The notes beneath the pieces were generated by a model. The model saw nothing but the letters and a program-made list of their open reading frames with translations, was not told the DNA's origin and made no database searches. The position numbers and the translations under genes were made by a program. A DNA stretch of 53,246 nucleotides from Pseudomonas graminis (GTDB lineage: Bacteria > Pseudomonadota > Gammaproteobacteria > Pseudomonadales > Pseudomonadaceae). The DNA lies in the NCBI RefSeq assembly GCF_900111735.1, contig NZ_FOHW01000036.1, positions 1 to 53,246 of the forward strand, given 5' to 3'. This document shows, piece by piece, positions 17,123-25,725 of the stretch (position 1 is its first letter; every line of letters begins with the position of its first letter).

Positions 17123-18055
17123 ATGAAGACGGTGTTGGTGCTGGTTGAAAGCGTGAACATGTATTTGCCGATTCTGGAAAGCAGCGGCTTTCGCCTGATC
17201 CTGGCGCCGACGCCGGCGATGCGCGCCGAGGCGGTGGCGAACGGGGGTGGGGAGATTGATGCGGTGCTGACCCGTGGGCCGCTGGGGTTTACCGCCGAGG
17301 AAATGGCCGCGCTGCCGAACCTCGGCATCATCTGTGTGATTGGCGCGGGCTACGAGCGTGTCGACCTCGAAGCCGCCGAGGCGCGAGGGATCGTGGTGAC
17401 CAACGGGGCAGGGGTGAATGCCCCGACTGTGGCGGACCACGCGATGGCCTTGCTGCTGGCGGCGGTTCGCGACATTCCCCAGTCAGACGCGTCGGTGCGC
17501 CGCAACGAATGGCGCAAGGTCACCCGGCCCTCGTTCGCTGGCAAACGCCTGGGCATTCTTGGCCTTGGCTCGGTCGGGATGGCCATCGCCAAACGCGCGC
17601 TGGGTTTTGACATGGTCATCCACTATCACAGCCGCTCACCCCGCGCCGGCGTGGACTTCAACTATTGCGCGACGCCGCTGGCGCTGGCCGAAGCGTCGGA
17701 CTTTCTGGTGGTGGCGACGCCGGGCGGCGGGTCGACGCGGCACCTGATCGACAAGGCTGCCATCGAGGCGTTGGGCGCCGAGGGCTTCATCGTCAACATC
17801 GCCCGGGCCAGCGTCGTGGACACCGATGCGCTGATCGACGCGCTGCAGCAAGGCCGCCTGGCCGGAGCGGCGCTGGACGTGTTCGACGACGAACCGCAGG
17901 TTCCCGACGCCCTGAAAGCTTTGAACAACGTGGTCCTCACCCCGCATCTGGCAGGGTTGTCGCCGGAGGCATCGCGCGACACTGTGAAAATGGTCGCCGA
18001 CAATCTGCTGGCGTTTTACGCAGGCAAGCCGGTGCTGACCCCTGTTCACAGCTGA
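17123..18055 (+). CDS. D-2-hydroxyacid dehydrogenase (hydroxypyruvate/glyoxylate reductase-like)
   Basis: A 310-residue NAD(P)-dependent enzyme. The Rossmann motif GILGLGSVGMAIAKRALG begins near residue 145. The catalytic Arg is in VNIARASVVDTDAL, the Glu in DVFDDEPQVP and the His in LTPHLAGLSPEA, so the active site is complete. It likely reduces a 2-oxoacid to the D-hydroxyacid, or the reverse. I prefer the second ATG (17123) because GGAG lies 5 bases upstream; the ATG at 17120 is too close. It heads a same-strand cluster with an SDR, a FAH-fold hydrolase and an AraC regulator. The region 16837-17122 shows no gene. Confidence 0.9.
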   Translation: MKTVLVLVESVNMYLPILESSGFRLILAPTPAMRAEAVANGGGEIDAVLTRGPLGFTAEEMAALPNLGIICVIGAGYERVDLEAAEARGIVVTNGAGVNAPTVADHAMALLLAAVRDIPQSDASVRRNEWRKVTRPSFAGKRLGILGLGSVGMAIAKRALGFDMVIHYHSRSPRAGVDFNYCATPLALAEASDFLVVATPGGGSTRHLIDKAAIEALGAEGFIVNIARASVVDTDALIDALQQGRLAGAALDVFDDEPQVPDALKALNNVVLTPHLAGLSPEASRDTVKMVADNLLAFYAGKPVLTPVHS

Positions 18056-18112
18056 CGATCGGCCCCATAACCCTCTCCAACAACACCTTTCCAATAACAA
18101 GAGTAATCGCGC

Positions 18113-18877
18113 ATGTCCTCATCTTCAGGTTTGAAAGTTGCTTTGGTGACGGGTGCCGGCAGCGGCATTGGCCGTGCGGTGGCCCTGCAACTGCTGGCTG
18201 ACGGTTTTGCCGTGGTGCTGGCCGGGCGTCGGTCTGAACCCTTGCAGGCGCTGGTCGAGCAGGCCGAGGCTGCCGGGCAGCGGGCGCTGGCGGTACCGAC
18301 GGACGTGCGCGATCCCGCCAGTGTCGATGCGCTGTTCGCGACCATTGAAAACACGTTCGGGCGGCTGGACGTTTCGTTCAATAACGCTGGCATTGGCGCA
18401 CCGGCAGTGCCGATGGACGAATTGTCGGTCGAGCAGTGGAAGAACGTCATCGACACCAACGTCACCGGGATGTTTTTGTGTGTGCGCGCAGCGTTTGGCC
18501 TGATGCGACGCCAAGTGCCCCAAGGCGGCCGGATCATCAACAACGGCTCGATTTCCGCGCACACGCCGCGGCTGTTTAGCTCGCCCTATACGTCCAGCAA
18601 ACACGCAGTACTGGGCCTGACCAAAAGCACTGCGCTGGACGGTCGGCAGTTCAACATCGCCTGTGGCCAGATCGACATCGGCAACGCCCTGACCGAAATG
18701 ACCGACCGCATGACCAAAGGCGTGTTGCAGCCCAACGGCGATCTGCAGGTCGAGCCGACCATGAACGTGCAGCACGTGGCTGAAGCGGTGAGTTACATGG
18801 CCGGGCTGCCACTGTCGGCCAACGTACTGAACATGACTGTCATGGCCAGCAGCATGCCTTTTGTGGGACGTGGCTGA
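18113..18877 (+). CDS. SDR-family oxidoreductase
   Basis: A 254-residue classical short-chain dehydrogenase/reductase. The cofactor motif TGAGSGIG lies near residue 14 and FNNAGIG near 92. Ser in NNGSISAHTP and the pair Y-x-x-x-K in SSPYTSSKHAVLG complete the catalytic set. The Arg in AGRRSEP after strand 2 suggests NADP or mixed cofactor use. It lies 57 bases after the hydroxyacid dehydrogenase and probably shares its transcript. The substrate is unknown; the neighbours suggest breakdown of a sugar acid or hydroxy/keto acid. Confidence 0.9.
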   Translation: MSSSSGLKVALVTGAGSGIGRAVALQLLADGFAVVLAGRRSEPLQALVEQAEAAGQRALAVPTDVRDPASVDALFATIENTFGRLDVSFNNAGIGAPAVPMDELSVEQWKNVIDTNVTGMFLCVRAAFGLMRRQVPQGGRIINNGSISAHTPRLFSSPYTSSKHAVLGLTKSTALDGRQFNIACGQIDIGNALTEMTDRMTKGVLQPNGDLQVEPTMNVQHVAEAVSYMAGLPLSANVLNMTVMASSMPFVGRG

Positions 18878-19008
18878 TTGACCGGGGCGGCTCGTTGCGT
18901 TGAGTTGCGTTGTTTTGTCCAAAAGCTGGCGGGATCCGTCCAACCCGGCTGAAGGATCAATCGCCACACTCAACCCATGCCGAGCCACCTTCAATCGAGG
19001 ACACTGCC

Positions 19009-19698
19009 ATGACCGAGTTCGTTATTGCCCCCGTTGCCACGCCGTCCCTGGCCGTCGCCGGGACGTCTAGCCGCTTTCCGATTCGCCGGGTCTTCTGCGT
19101 CGGTCGCAATTATTCCGACCATGCCCGGGAAATGGGCCACGACCCTGACCGCGAGCCGCCGTTCTTCTTCATGAAGCCCGCCGACGCCGTGGTGCCCGCC
19201 GAAGGCCGGATTGCCTACCCGCCGCTCACCGAGGACCTGCATCACGAGATCGAACTGGTCGTGGCGATCGGCAAGGACGGCGTGAACATCGACCCGCAGG
19301 ACGCCCTGACCCATGTCTGGGGCTACGGCGTCGGCCTGGACCTGACCCGCCGCGACTTGCAGGCGCAGGCCAAACAAATGGGCCGGCCGTGGGAGTGGGC
19401 CAAAGCCTTCGACGCCTCTGCGCCCGCCACACCCTTGCGTCCGGTCAGCGAGATCGGCCACCCGGAAGCCGGCGCGATCTGGCTCGACGTCAATGGCGAG
19501 CATCGCCAGCGTGGCGATCTGTCTGACCAGATCTGGGCTGTCCGGGACGTGATCGCGCACCTGTCGCAATCGGTGGGCCTCAAAGCGGGCGACCTGATCT
19601 ACACCGGCACGCCGGCCGGGGTGGGCGCGTTGCAGCGCGGCGATGTGGTGACCGCCGGGATCGAAGGCATCGCCGAACTGAGTGTGACGATTGGTTGA
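19009..19698 (+). CDS. fumarylacetoacetate hydrolase-family protein
   Basis: A 229-residue FAH-fold enzyme. GRNYSDHAREMGH near residue 30, the metal-binding Glu-x-Glu in HHEIELVVAIG near 80, Asp in GYGVGLDLTRRDLQ, and YTGTPAGVGAL near the end are the standard motifs. Members hydrolyse or decarboxylate acylpyruvates and related oxo acids using Mg2+ or Mn2+. The ATG at 19009 gives the normal length; the frame is open back to 18910. It lies downstream of the SDR gene with a 131-base gap. Specific activity cannot be assigned. Confidence 0.9.
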   Translation: MTEFVIAPVATPSLAVAGTSSRFPIRRVFCVGRNYSDHAREMGHDPDREPPFFFMKPADAVVPAEGRIAYPPLTEDLHHEIELVVAIGKDGVNIDPQDALTHVWGYGVGLDLTRRDLQAQAKQMGRPWEWAKAFDASAPATPLRPVSEIGHPEAGAIWLDVNGEHRQRGDLSDQIWAVRDVIAHLSQSVGLKAGDLIYTGTPAGVGALQRGDVVTAGIEGIAELSVTIG

Positions 19699-19793
19699 TC
19701 CGCTGTTTCCGTCCGCCTGAGAATCGTTTGGTCCGGCTGCCGCCGTTGCCCTACCATGGGGGGGGCCGACTGGCGATTTCAGGTGTTTCAGCG

Positions 19794-20699
19794 ATGGCCC
19801 ATCCCTCCCGCATCCAGACCTATGGCATGCAGCAGCGCAGCGACCGCATGGATTTCTACATCCGTGACAAGTCCGCCCGACCCGCGCTGACCGCGCCCCA
19901 TCGTCATGAATATTTTCAGATCCAGATCAACCTCGGCGGCGACACCGTGCAGCACATCGGTGGTGCGGTCAGGCCATTCCCCCGCAACACCCTGACGTTC
20001 ATCCTGCCCCATCGCCTGCACGTGATTCCGCACCCGGAAGACGGCAATTTTGTGCTGATCAATTTCTCTCAGGAATTTCTCCTGCAGCATCTGCAGTGCG
20101 ATCCGATGGACCTGGAGGATGTGCCCGTGGCCGAGGCGCCTGAGCTGGCGCCATTTCGGTTTCAGGAGCATCTGGATTTCACCCTTGATGACACCGACTT
20201 CGCCGAGGTGACCGCTCTGTTGAGGCAGATGCGCGACATGGACCGCGCCAGGCCGTTGGGCTCCGGCGCGATCCTGCGCGGTTGCCTGCTGCAATTGATC
20301 GGCACGGTGTGCAATCGCTACGAAGCGCAGTTACTGGCGCTGTCGGCGAACAAGGCCGAGCGGCGTGGACGGCGCGATGCGATGAGTCGGGTGATCGATT
20401 ATATCCGCGCGCACATCGCCGATCCGGCCATGACCCTCACCGATGCAGCGGCGGCGGCTTTTCTGTCACCCAATTACCTGACCCACCTGTTGCGCAAGGA
20501 AACCGGCAACAGCTTTTCCGAACTGGTCCTGGAGCGGCGCATGCGGCTGGCGCGCACGCACTTGACGAACAGCAGCAAACCCCTGAGCCACATCGCCGAG
20601 GTCTGCGGGTTTACCGATGAAGCGTATTTCTCGCGGCGCTTTCGCAAAGCCCACGGCATGCCGCCGGGGCAGTTTCGCCGGGATCGGCGCGGTGGTTGA
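19794..20699 (+). CDS. AraC-family transcriptional regulator
   Basis: A 301-residue regulator. The N-terminal cupin-like sensor domain includes APHRHEYFQIQINLGG near residue 37. The C-terminal ~100 residues hold two helix-turn-helix motifs (TLTDAAAAAFLSPNYLTHLL, and SHIAEVCGFTDEAYFSRRFR followed by KAHGMPPGQFRR). It lies 95 bases after the FAH-family gene on the same strand and is likely the local regulator of the preceding catabolic genes. The start at 19794 aligns with a typical N-terminus, but the ribosome binding site is weak. Confidence 0.85.
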   Translation: MAHPSRIQTYGMQQRSDRMDFYIRDKSARPALTAPHRHEYFQIQINLGGDTVQHIGGAVRPFPRNTLTFILPHRLHVIPHPEDGNFVLINFSQEFLLQHLQCDPMDLEDVPVAEAPELAPFRFQEHLDFTLDDTDFAEVTALLRQMRDMDRARPLGSGAILRGCLLQLIGTVCNRYEAQLLALSANKAERRGRRDAMSRVIDYIRAHIADPAMTLTDAAAAAFLSPNYLTHLLRKETGNSFSELVLERRMRLARTHLTNSSKPLSHIAEVCGFTDEAYFSRRFRKAHGMPPGQFRRDRRGG

Positions 20700-20770
20700 A
20701 CGAGGTTTGGAAGGCAGCGGGGTTCTACTGCAAAGGTGATGGCGTCTGGGATGGCCACTTCCCGGTTTTA

Positions 20771-20820
20771 AAGGGGACTGATTTATTTACAGCGCTTCAC
20801 CGTAAATTAATCTGTCCCCG
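20771..20820. repeat. GGGGACTGATTTATTTAC inverted repeat
   Basis: The arm AAGGGGACTGATTTATTTAC (20771-20790) faces GTAAATTAATCTGTCCCCG (20802-20820) across an 11-base spacer, with two mismatches. The GGGGACAGATT-AATTT motif is widespread in proteobacteria and often flanks small transposase-linked elements. No transposase gene is nearby, so this is likely a non-autonomous relic. Confidence 0.6.
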
Positions 20821-20887
20821 TTCGAGCGAGAAAGTGATGGCGCCGGGAAGGCGTCGGAACAGCTGGCATCGATCTGGCGCCGTCCGC

Positions 20888-21766
20888 CTACAGCTCAATC
20901 GCCCTGGTCAGCTCGCTGAACAACGCCGACACCGAGCGCAGCGCCCGGCAATCCGGCCGGGTCAGCAGCCACAGCCCGGTGTCATGCCCTTCGAGCGCTT
21001 CGCTCACGGGCTGAAGCTCGCAGTCCTTCAGCATGAAATCCGGCAGCGCTGCCACGCCCATGCCTGCGCGCACCAGTTGAGCCACCGCAAGCATGGAGCT
21101 GCAGCGATAGGCGAGGTTCACGCCGGGCAGATGCTGCCGGCGCCACATCACGGTGGGGTGATCGGGGAGGAAATCGTCGGGGGCGATCCAGGCCATGGCG
21201 TCCAGGGCCAGATCACCACAGCGTCGCGCGTAGGCCTCGCTCGAACACACCCGATACGCAACCGTGCCCAGGCGAGTGCCGACCAAGTGCTCAGGCGGCG
21301 TGTTGGTCAGACGCAGGGCAATGTCGGCGTCGCGGCGGCTCAGGTTGGCAAAGGTGCTGGAGGTGTTCAGTTCCAGGCGCAGGCCCGGGTAGTCTGGCAT
21401 GAAGCGGCTCAGGGCGGGGAGCAACAGGCTTTGCAACACGGCTTCGGTGCAGGTCAGGCGCACGGTGCCGCTGACGACTTGCTGGCCCTGCTCGAGACTC
21501 AATTGCGCCAGCGCCAGAGCGTTCTCGGCGCTCTCGGCCTGCTGAGCAAGTGCCAGCGCTGCGCTGGTCGGCACATACCCCGCGCGGCTCTTGTCGAAGA
21601 GCGCCGTGCCCACCGCCTTTTCCATCCGCCGCACCGCGCGGAACACCGTGGAGACATCGACCTTCAGCAGCTCGGCGGCCTTGGCCAGCGTCCGCCCACG
21701 CACCAGCGCGAGGATGAGGGTGAGGTCGGCATGATTGATTCGATAGTGCGTGGCTGCATTTATCAC
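20888..21766 (-). CDS. LysR-family transcriptional regulator
   Basis: A ~292-residue LysR-type regulator. The N-terminal winged helix-turn-helix contains LAKAAELLKVDVSTVFRAVR, and the sensor domain includes GTVRLTCTEAVLQSLLLPAL near residue 95. I chose GTG 21766, since the open frame reaches 21919 but the first ~50 residues of that version are not family-like and would overlap the divergent gene at 21856. A short AGG lies upstream of the GTG, so the start is moderately certain. It is divergent from the amidotransferase-like gene and probably controls it. Confidence 0.85.
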   Translation of the reverse strand: MINAATHYRINHADLTLILALVRGRTLAKAAELLKVDVSTVFRAVRRMEKAVGTALFDKSRAGYVPTSAALALAQQAESAENALALAQLSLEQGQQVVSGTVRLTCTEAVLQSLLLPALSRFMPDYPGLRLELNTSSTFANLSRRDADIALRLTNTPPEHLVGTRLGTVAYRVCSSEAYARRCGDLALDAMAWIAPDDFLPDHPTVMWRRQHLPGVNLAYRCSSMLAVAQLVRAGMGVAALPDFMLKDCELQPVSEALEGHDTGLWLLTRPDCRALRSVSALFSELTRAIEL

Positions 21767-21855
21767 TTGCCTGAACGCCAATTCTGATTGCAGGAGGACA
21801 AGCTTATAGTCGCCTCCGGACCTCACGCAAAGCGTTTTGATATCAGGGAGCACAC

Positions 21856-22566
21856 ATGACTCAGCAGCAGAACATCCGCATCGCATTGGTGGGCGATTAC
21901 GACCCGAGCGTGCCGGCACATCAGGCCATACCCGTTGCGCTGGACAGGGTGGCGAGCGAAACCGGACTCAGCGTGCAGGCAAGGTGGGTGCCTACGACGG
22001 ATGTGAAAGATGGCGCGAGCCTGCAGGGGTTCGAGGGCATCTGGTGCGTGCCGGCCAGCCCCTACCGCGACATGGACGGCGCGCTGACGGCAATTCGCTT
22101 CGCCCGGGAGCGGCAGATTCCCTTCCTCGGGACGTGCGGCGGCTTTCAGCATGCGTTGCTGGAGTACGCGCGCAATTATCTGGGTTGGGCCGATGCCGAG
22201 CACGCCGAAACGGCGCCGGAATCCGAGAACGCCATCATTACGCCGTTGAGCTGTTCGCTGGTCGAGGCCTTTGCGCCGATTCGTCTGCGGTCGGGGTCAC
22301 TGATCGCCGCTGCGTACGGGACGCTCGAGACCCAAGAGCGCTACCGGTGCCGCTACGGTTTGCGCAAGGAGCTGGAAGCGGATGTTTTTACCGGTCCGCT
22401 GAAAGTGTCCGGCCATGACGAAGACGACGAGGTCCGGGCGATGGAGCTCGACGGCCATCCGTTTTTCGTCGCGACGTTGTTTCAACCGGAACGCGCCGCG
22501 CTGGAGGGGAGGACACCGCCGCTGGTGAAGGCGTTTGTGCTGGCCTGTGCAGCGGAGTCGATTTGA
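21856..22566 (+). CDS. glutamine amidotransferase-like protein (CTP synthase C-terminal related)
   Basis: A 236-residue class-I glutamine amidotransferase-fold protein. The nucleophile elbow GTCGGFQHALLEYARN places the Cys near residue 95, and the family N-terminus IRIALVGDYDPSVPAHQA is present. It resembles the stand-alone proteins named CTP synthase C-terminal region-related. The His of the catalytic triad is plausibly in the ELDGHPFFVATLFQPE segment near residue 205, followed by Gln-Pro-Glu. No synthase partner is adjacent, and the acceptor is unknown. The downstream ABM gene starts 1 base after the stop. Confidence 0.82.
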   Translation: MTQQQNIRIALVGDYDPSVPAHQAIPVALDRVASETGLSVQARWVPTTDVKDGASLQGFEGIWCVPASPYRDMDGALTAIRFARERQIPFLGTCGGFQHALLEYARNYLGWADAEHAETAPESENAIITPLSCSLVEAFAPIRLRSGSLIAAAYGTLETQERYRCRYGLRKELEADVFTGPLKVSGHDEDDEVRAMELDGHPFFVATLFQPERAALEGRTPPLVKAFVLACAAESI

Positions 22567-22567
22567 C

Positions 22568-22897
22568 ATGATGATGGCAGACACCTTTGGCGTGCCTTAT
22601 TACGCGGTGATCTTCACCTCGGTCCGCACTGAGGTCGAAGCGCAGGCATATGACGACGCGGCGCGGCGGATGCTCGAACTCGTTCGACAGCAGCCGGGTT
22701 TCCTCGGCGTGGAGTCGGTACGCGGCGGTGACGGGCTGGGGATCACCGTGTCGTACTGGGCCAACGAAGCCGCGATCCTGGCCTGGAAGGAGCATCCTGA
22801 ACACAGGGAAATCCGTGAGCGCGGCCGGTCGACGTGGTATCGGCGATGCACCACTCGAGTTTCCAGGGTGGAGCGGGAATACAGCTTCGGACGTTGA
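22568..22897 (+). CDS. antibiotic biosynthesis monooxygenase (ABM) domain protein
   Basis: A 109-residue dimeric alpha/beta-barrel (ferredoxin-like) ABM protein. PYYAVIFTSVRTE at the N-terminus, QQPGFLGVESVRGGDGLGIT in the middle and the WKEHPEHREIRERGR helix are typical, ending VEREYSF. Such proteins include small cofactor-free monooxygenases and many of unknown role. Three ATG codons (22568, 22571, 22574) are possible starts. It is probably co-transcribed with the preceding gene under the divergent LysR regulator. Confidence 0.85.
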   Translation: MMMADTFGVPYYAVIFTSVRTEVEAQAYDDAARRMLELVRQQPGFLGVESVRGGDGLGITVSYWANEAAILAWKEHPEHREIRERGRSTWYRRCTTRVSRVEREYSFGR

Positions 22898-22921
22898 TGC
22901 TCGATCAAGCCCATTTCGAGG

Positions 22922-23185
22922 GTGGTTTTGCCACCGCTGAGGAGTGTCGGTCGTACACAAAATCCGGAGCCGGCTTGCTGGCGAACGCGGTTAATTCCTG
23001 AAATGTCCAGCGACTGACACGACGCCTTCGCGGGCAAGCGCGCTCCTACAGAGGGTTTTGCGACGGCTGAGGAATGTCGGTCGTACACAAAATCCGTAGG
23101 AGCCGGCTTGCTGGTGAACGCGTTTAACCGTGACATCTCCGGCGACTGACACGACGCTTTCGCGGGCAAGCGCGCTCCTACAGGA
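22922..23185. repeat. tandem duplication of a ~130-bp REP-containing unit
   Basis: Two copies lie head to tail with an offset of about 130 bases; the marker TCGGTCGTACACAAAATCCG starts at 22947 and again at 23077. Each copy ends with GCGGGCAAGCGCGCTCCTAC, the REP core. A third partial copy (TTTGCGACGGCGAAGGAAT) begins after 23185. The stretch 22898-23266 contains no gene, only these repeats. Confidence 0.85.
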
Positions 23186-23266
23186 TTTGCGACGGCGAAG
23201 GAATAGTGACCTGCGAAGGGGTGCGCGGGGAGTTCAATCCTCCGCGCACCTGGATTTTCTACCCGG

Positions 23267-24685
23267 TCAGGGCATGACCGGCGGAACGTACGCCAGCGTT
23301 GTGCCCAGCACCCATAACAGGAACAACACCAGCGGCGTATGCACCAGCAGTTGCACGAACGAGAAGCCGATCAAATCCCGCGCCTTCAGGCCGAGCACGC
23401 CCAGCAGCGGCAGCATGTAGAACGGGTTGATCAGGTTTGGCAGCGCTTCGGCGGCGTTGTAGATCTGCACCGCCCAGCCGAGATGGTATTTGAGGTCGTT
23501 GGCGACCTGCATCACGTACGGCGCTTCGATGATCCACTTGCCGCCGCCGGACGGGATGAAGAACCCGAGAATTGCCGAGTACACGCCCATCAGTAGCGCA
23601 TACGTGTCGTGGGACGCGATGCTGGTGAAGAACGTCGAGATGTGGTGCGCGACGGTTTGCGCATCACCGCCCTTGACCGTGGTCAGCAGCGCGGCGATCG
23701 AACCGTACAACGGAAACTGGATCAGTACGCCGGTGGTGGTCGGCACGGCGCGGGCCACGGCATCAAGGAAACTGCGCGGACGCCAGTGCAGCAACGCGCC
23801 GACCATGATGAACAGGAAGTTGTAGGTGTTCAGGCCGGAAATCGCAGTGATCGCCGGTTTGGTGCTGAACTCGTTGTACAACCAGCCGGACGCCAGCACG
23901 ACCATCAGAATGATCAGCAGCGGGCTGTATTCCAGCCACTCGCCAGGCCGGGTGCGCGGCGGCAGCGGTGGCAGGCTGAAGCTGGGGTCAATGCCGCATT
24001 CCTTGGCATCGCGGGCGTTGGCCGGGCCGGGCGCCGTGGCGTAGGCGATGATGATCGAGACCACCACCAAGGCCAGCAGCATTACCCCGGACTGCCAAAG
24101 GAAGATCGTCTGGGTGAACGGAATCACCCCGGTGATCGCCAGAATCGACGGCGGCAAGCTGGCCGGGTTGGCTTGCAACTGCGCGGCGGACGACGAAAGA
24201 CCCAAGGCCCACACCGCGCCCAGACCCAGATAAGCCGCGGCACCGGCGGCGCGGTAGTCCATTTTCAGATCGGTGCGCCGGGCCAGGGCACGCACCAGCA
24301 AGCCGCCGAAGACCAGCGACAAGCCCCAATTGAGCAAGGAGGCCACCATGCTGATGAGCGCGACCCAGGCCACGGCCGAACGGCCGTTCTTCGGCAGGCG
24401 CGCCAGGCGGTCGATCAGTTTGACCGCCGGCGGCGAACTGGCGACGACGTAACCGCCGATGACCACGAAGGCCATTTGCATGGTGAAGGGGATCAGGCTC
24501 CAGAAGCCGTCGCCAAAGGCTTTGGCGGTGTCGGCGGGTTTGGCGCCGATGACCAGCGTGGCGAGTGTGACGATGACCACGGCCAGCGCGGCGAACACCC
24601 ACGAGTCCGGGAACCAGCGTTCCGCCCATTTGGCGCAACGCAGGGCAAAGCGGGCGGAGCGGCTTTCTTCGATGTCGGCGGCCAC
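23267..24685 (-). CDS. atoE: short-chain fatty acid transporter AtoE family
   Basis: A 472-residue inner-membrane protein with about 12 helices, matching the AtoE/TIGR00366 short-chain fatty acid transporter family. Visible family segments include WFPDSWVFAALAVVIVTLAT near the N-terminus, LNWGLSLVFGGLLVRALARR, and FFIPSGGGKWIIEAPYVMQV near residue 370. It lies downstream of CoA-transferase genes on the same strand but is separated by a hairpin and a REPIN. It is expected to import acetoacetate, butyrate or similar short acids for activation by the neighbouring CoA transferase. Confidence 0.9.
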   Translation of the reverse strand: MAADIEESRSARFALRCAKWAERWFPDSWVFAALAVVIVTLATLVIGAKPADTAKAFGDGFWSLIPFTMQMAFVVIGGYVVASSPPAVKLIDRLARLPKNGRSAVAWVALISMVASLLNWGLSLVFGGLLVRALARRTDLKMDYRAAGAAAYLGLGAVWALGLSSSAAQLQANPASLPPSILAITGVIPFTQTIFLWQSGVMLLALVVVSIIIAYATAPGPANARDAKECGIDPSFSLPPLPPRTRPGEWLEYSPLLIILMVVLASGWLYNEFSTKPAITAISGLNTYNFLFIMVGALLHWRPRSFLDAVARAVPTTTGVLIQFPLYGSIAALLTTVKGGDAQTVAHHISTFFTSIASHDTYALLMGVYSAILGFFIPSGGGKWIIEAPYVMQVANDLKYHLGWAVQIYNAAEALPNLINPFYMLPLLGVLGLKARDLIGFSFVQLLVHTPLVLFLLWVLGTTLAYVPPVMP

Positions 24686-24781
24686 GTGTGTTACCTCTTC
24701 TAGTTATTGTTCAGGTGTGTAGGACGGCAGTTTCAAGTGTTCTCGGTGATGCGAAAAAAGCACCGGCTCAGATACAGCAAA

Positions 24782-24803
24782 GCCCCTTCATCGCTGAAGG
24801 GGC
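24782..24803 (-). terminator. hairpin between CoA-transferase genes and atoE
   Basis: The arms GCCCCTTCA and TGAAGGGGC pair perfectly around a 4-base loop. On the minus strand only a TTT follows, so termination may be partial. It could reduce read-through from the CoA-transferase genes into atoE. Confidence 0.5.
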
Positions 24804-24875
24804 AGGGCGGTCTGACGAAAGGTGCAGGTATGCGAAAGCTCAGGGTGTTGCCAATACGTGGAGCACGCCGCGGAT

Positions 24876-24968
24876 CCTGTAGGAGCGCGCTTGCCCGCGA
24901 AAGGACGTTTCAGACACTGCGTGGGTGTCTGGCCATCCGCGGTTCGCGGGCAAGCGCGCTCCTACAAG
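24876..24968. repeat. REPIN between CoA-transferase genes and atoE
   Basis: TGTAGGAGCGCGCTTGCCCG at 24878-24897 and CGGGCAAGCGCGCTCCTACA at 24947-24966 form an inverted REP pair around a ~50-base loop. It is the same family as the copies at 1-161 and 22922-23185. Confidence 0.85.
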
Positions 24969-24984
24969 TACCGCGCCATCGCCG

Positions 24985-25641
24985 TTAAAACGTCATTTCC
25001 ACCACGTCATCCGGCACGATCAGTTTGCCGGCGGTCTTGGCGATGATTTCATCGACCGTCACGCCCGGTGCGGTTTCGCGCAGCACGAAGGCGCCGTTTT
25101 CGATCTCGAGGTACGCAAGGTCGGTCAGCACTTTCTTGATGCAGCCGGCGCCGGTCAACGGCAGGCTGCAGCGCGACAGCAGCTTGGATTCGCCGTCCTT
25201 GGACGCGTGGGTCATGGTGACGATGATGTTCTCGGCGCCGGCGACCAGGTCCATCGCCCCGCCCATGCCCTTGACCAGCTTGCCGGGGATCATCCACGAG
25301 GCAATGTTGCCTTCGACGTCCACTTCAAACGCGCCAAGCACAGTCAGGTCGACGTGGCCGCCACGGATCATGGCGAAGGATTCGGCCGACGAGAAGATCG
25401 ACGCGCCCTTGCGTGCGGTTACGGTCTGTTTGCCGGCGTTGATCATGTCGGCATCGATGGTTTCTTCGGTAGGAAACGGGCCCATGCCGAGCAGGCCGTT
25501 TTCCGATTGCAGCATCACGTCGATGCCGTCCGGCACATAGTTGGCGACCAGGGTCGGAATGCCGATGCCCAGGTTAACGTAGAAGCCGTCTTGCAGTTCG
25601 CGGGCGACGCGCTGTGCCATTTGTTCGCGGGAGAGTGCCAT
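24985..25641 (-). CDS. 3-oxoacid CoA-transferase subunit B
   Basis: A 218-residue beta subunit of a class I CoA transferase (AtoA/ScoB/DhcB group). The active-site Glu lies in VMLQSENGLLGMGPFP near residue 50, and NLGIGIPTLVANYVPDG precedes it. The C-terminus (LRETAPGVTVDEIIAKTAGK) is typical. With the alpha subunit upstream it transfers CoA from succinyl-CoA or acyl-CoA to a 3-oxo acid. In P. aeruginosa the very similar dhcAB pair acts on 3-dehydrocarnitine; acetoacetate is the alternative. The gap to subunit A is 84 bases. Confidence 0.92.
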   Translation of the reverse strand: MALSREQMAQRVARELQDGFYVNLGIGIPTLVANYVPDGIDVMLQSENGLLGMGPFPTEETIDADMINAGKQTVTARKGASIFSSAESFAMIRGGHVDLTVLGAFEVDVEGNIASWMIPGKLVKGMGGAMDLVAGAENIIVTMTHASKDGESKLLSRCSLPLTGAGCIKKVLTDLAYLEIENGAFVLRETAPGVTVDEIIAKTAGKLIVPDDVVEMTF

Positions 25642-25725
25642 GATCTTGGGTCTCTTTTATTCTGTCCGGACTGTAGAAAAACCGGAGATACAAAGGGGAA
25701 AATCGGTTCGAGGACGACGCTGATG

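Noticed and set aside
22600..23169. 189-aa minus-strand open frame with internally repeated protein sequence
   Set aside because: The repetition (PAKASCQS, VYDRHSS) comes from the tandem REP units; it overlaps the ABM-domain gene on the other strand.
22922..23185. Tandem repeats considered as a CRISPR array
   Set aside because: Only two long units with no spacers of constant size and no cas genes; these are REP-containing duplications.
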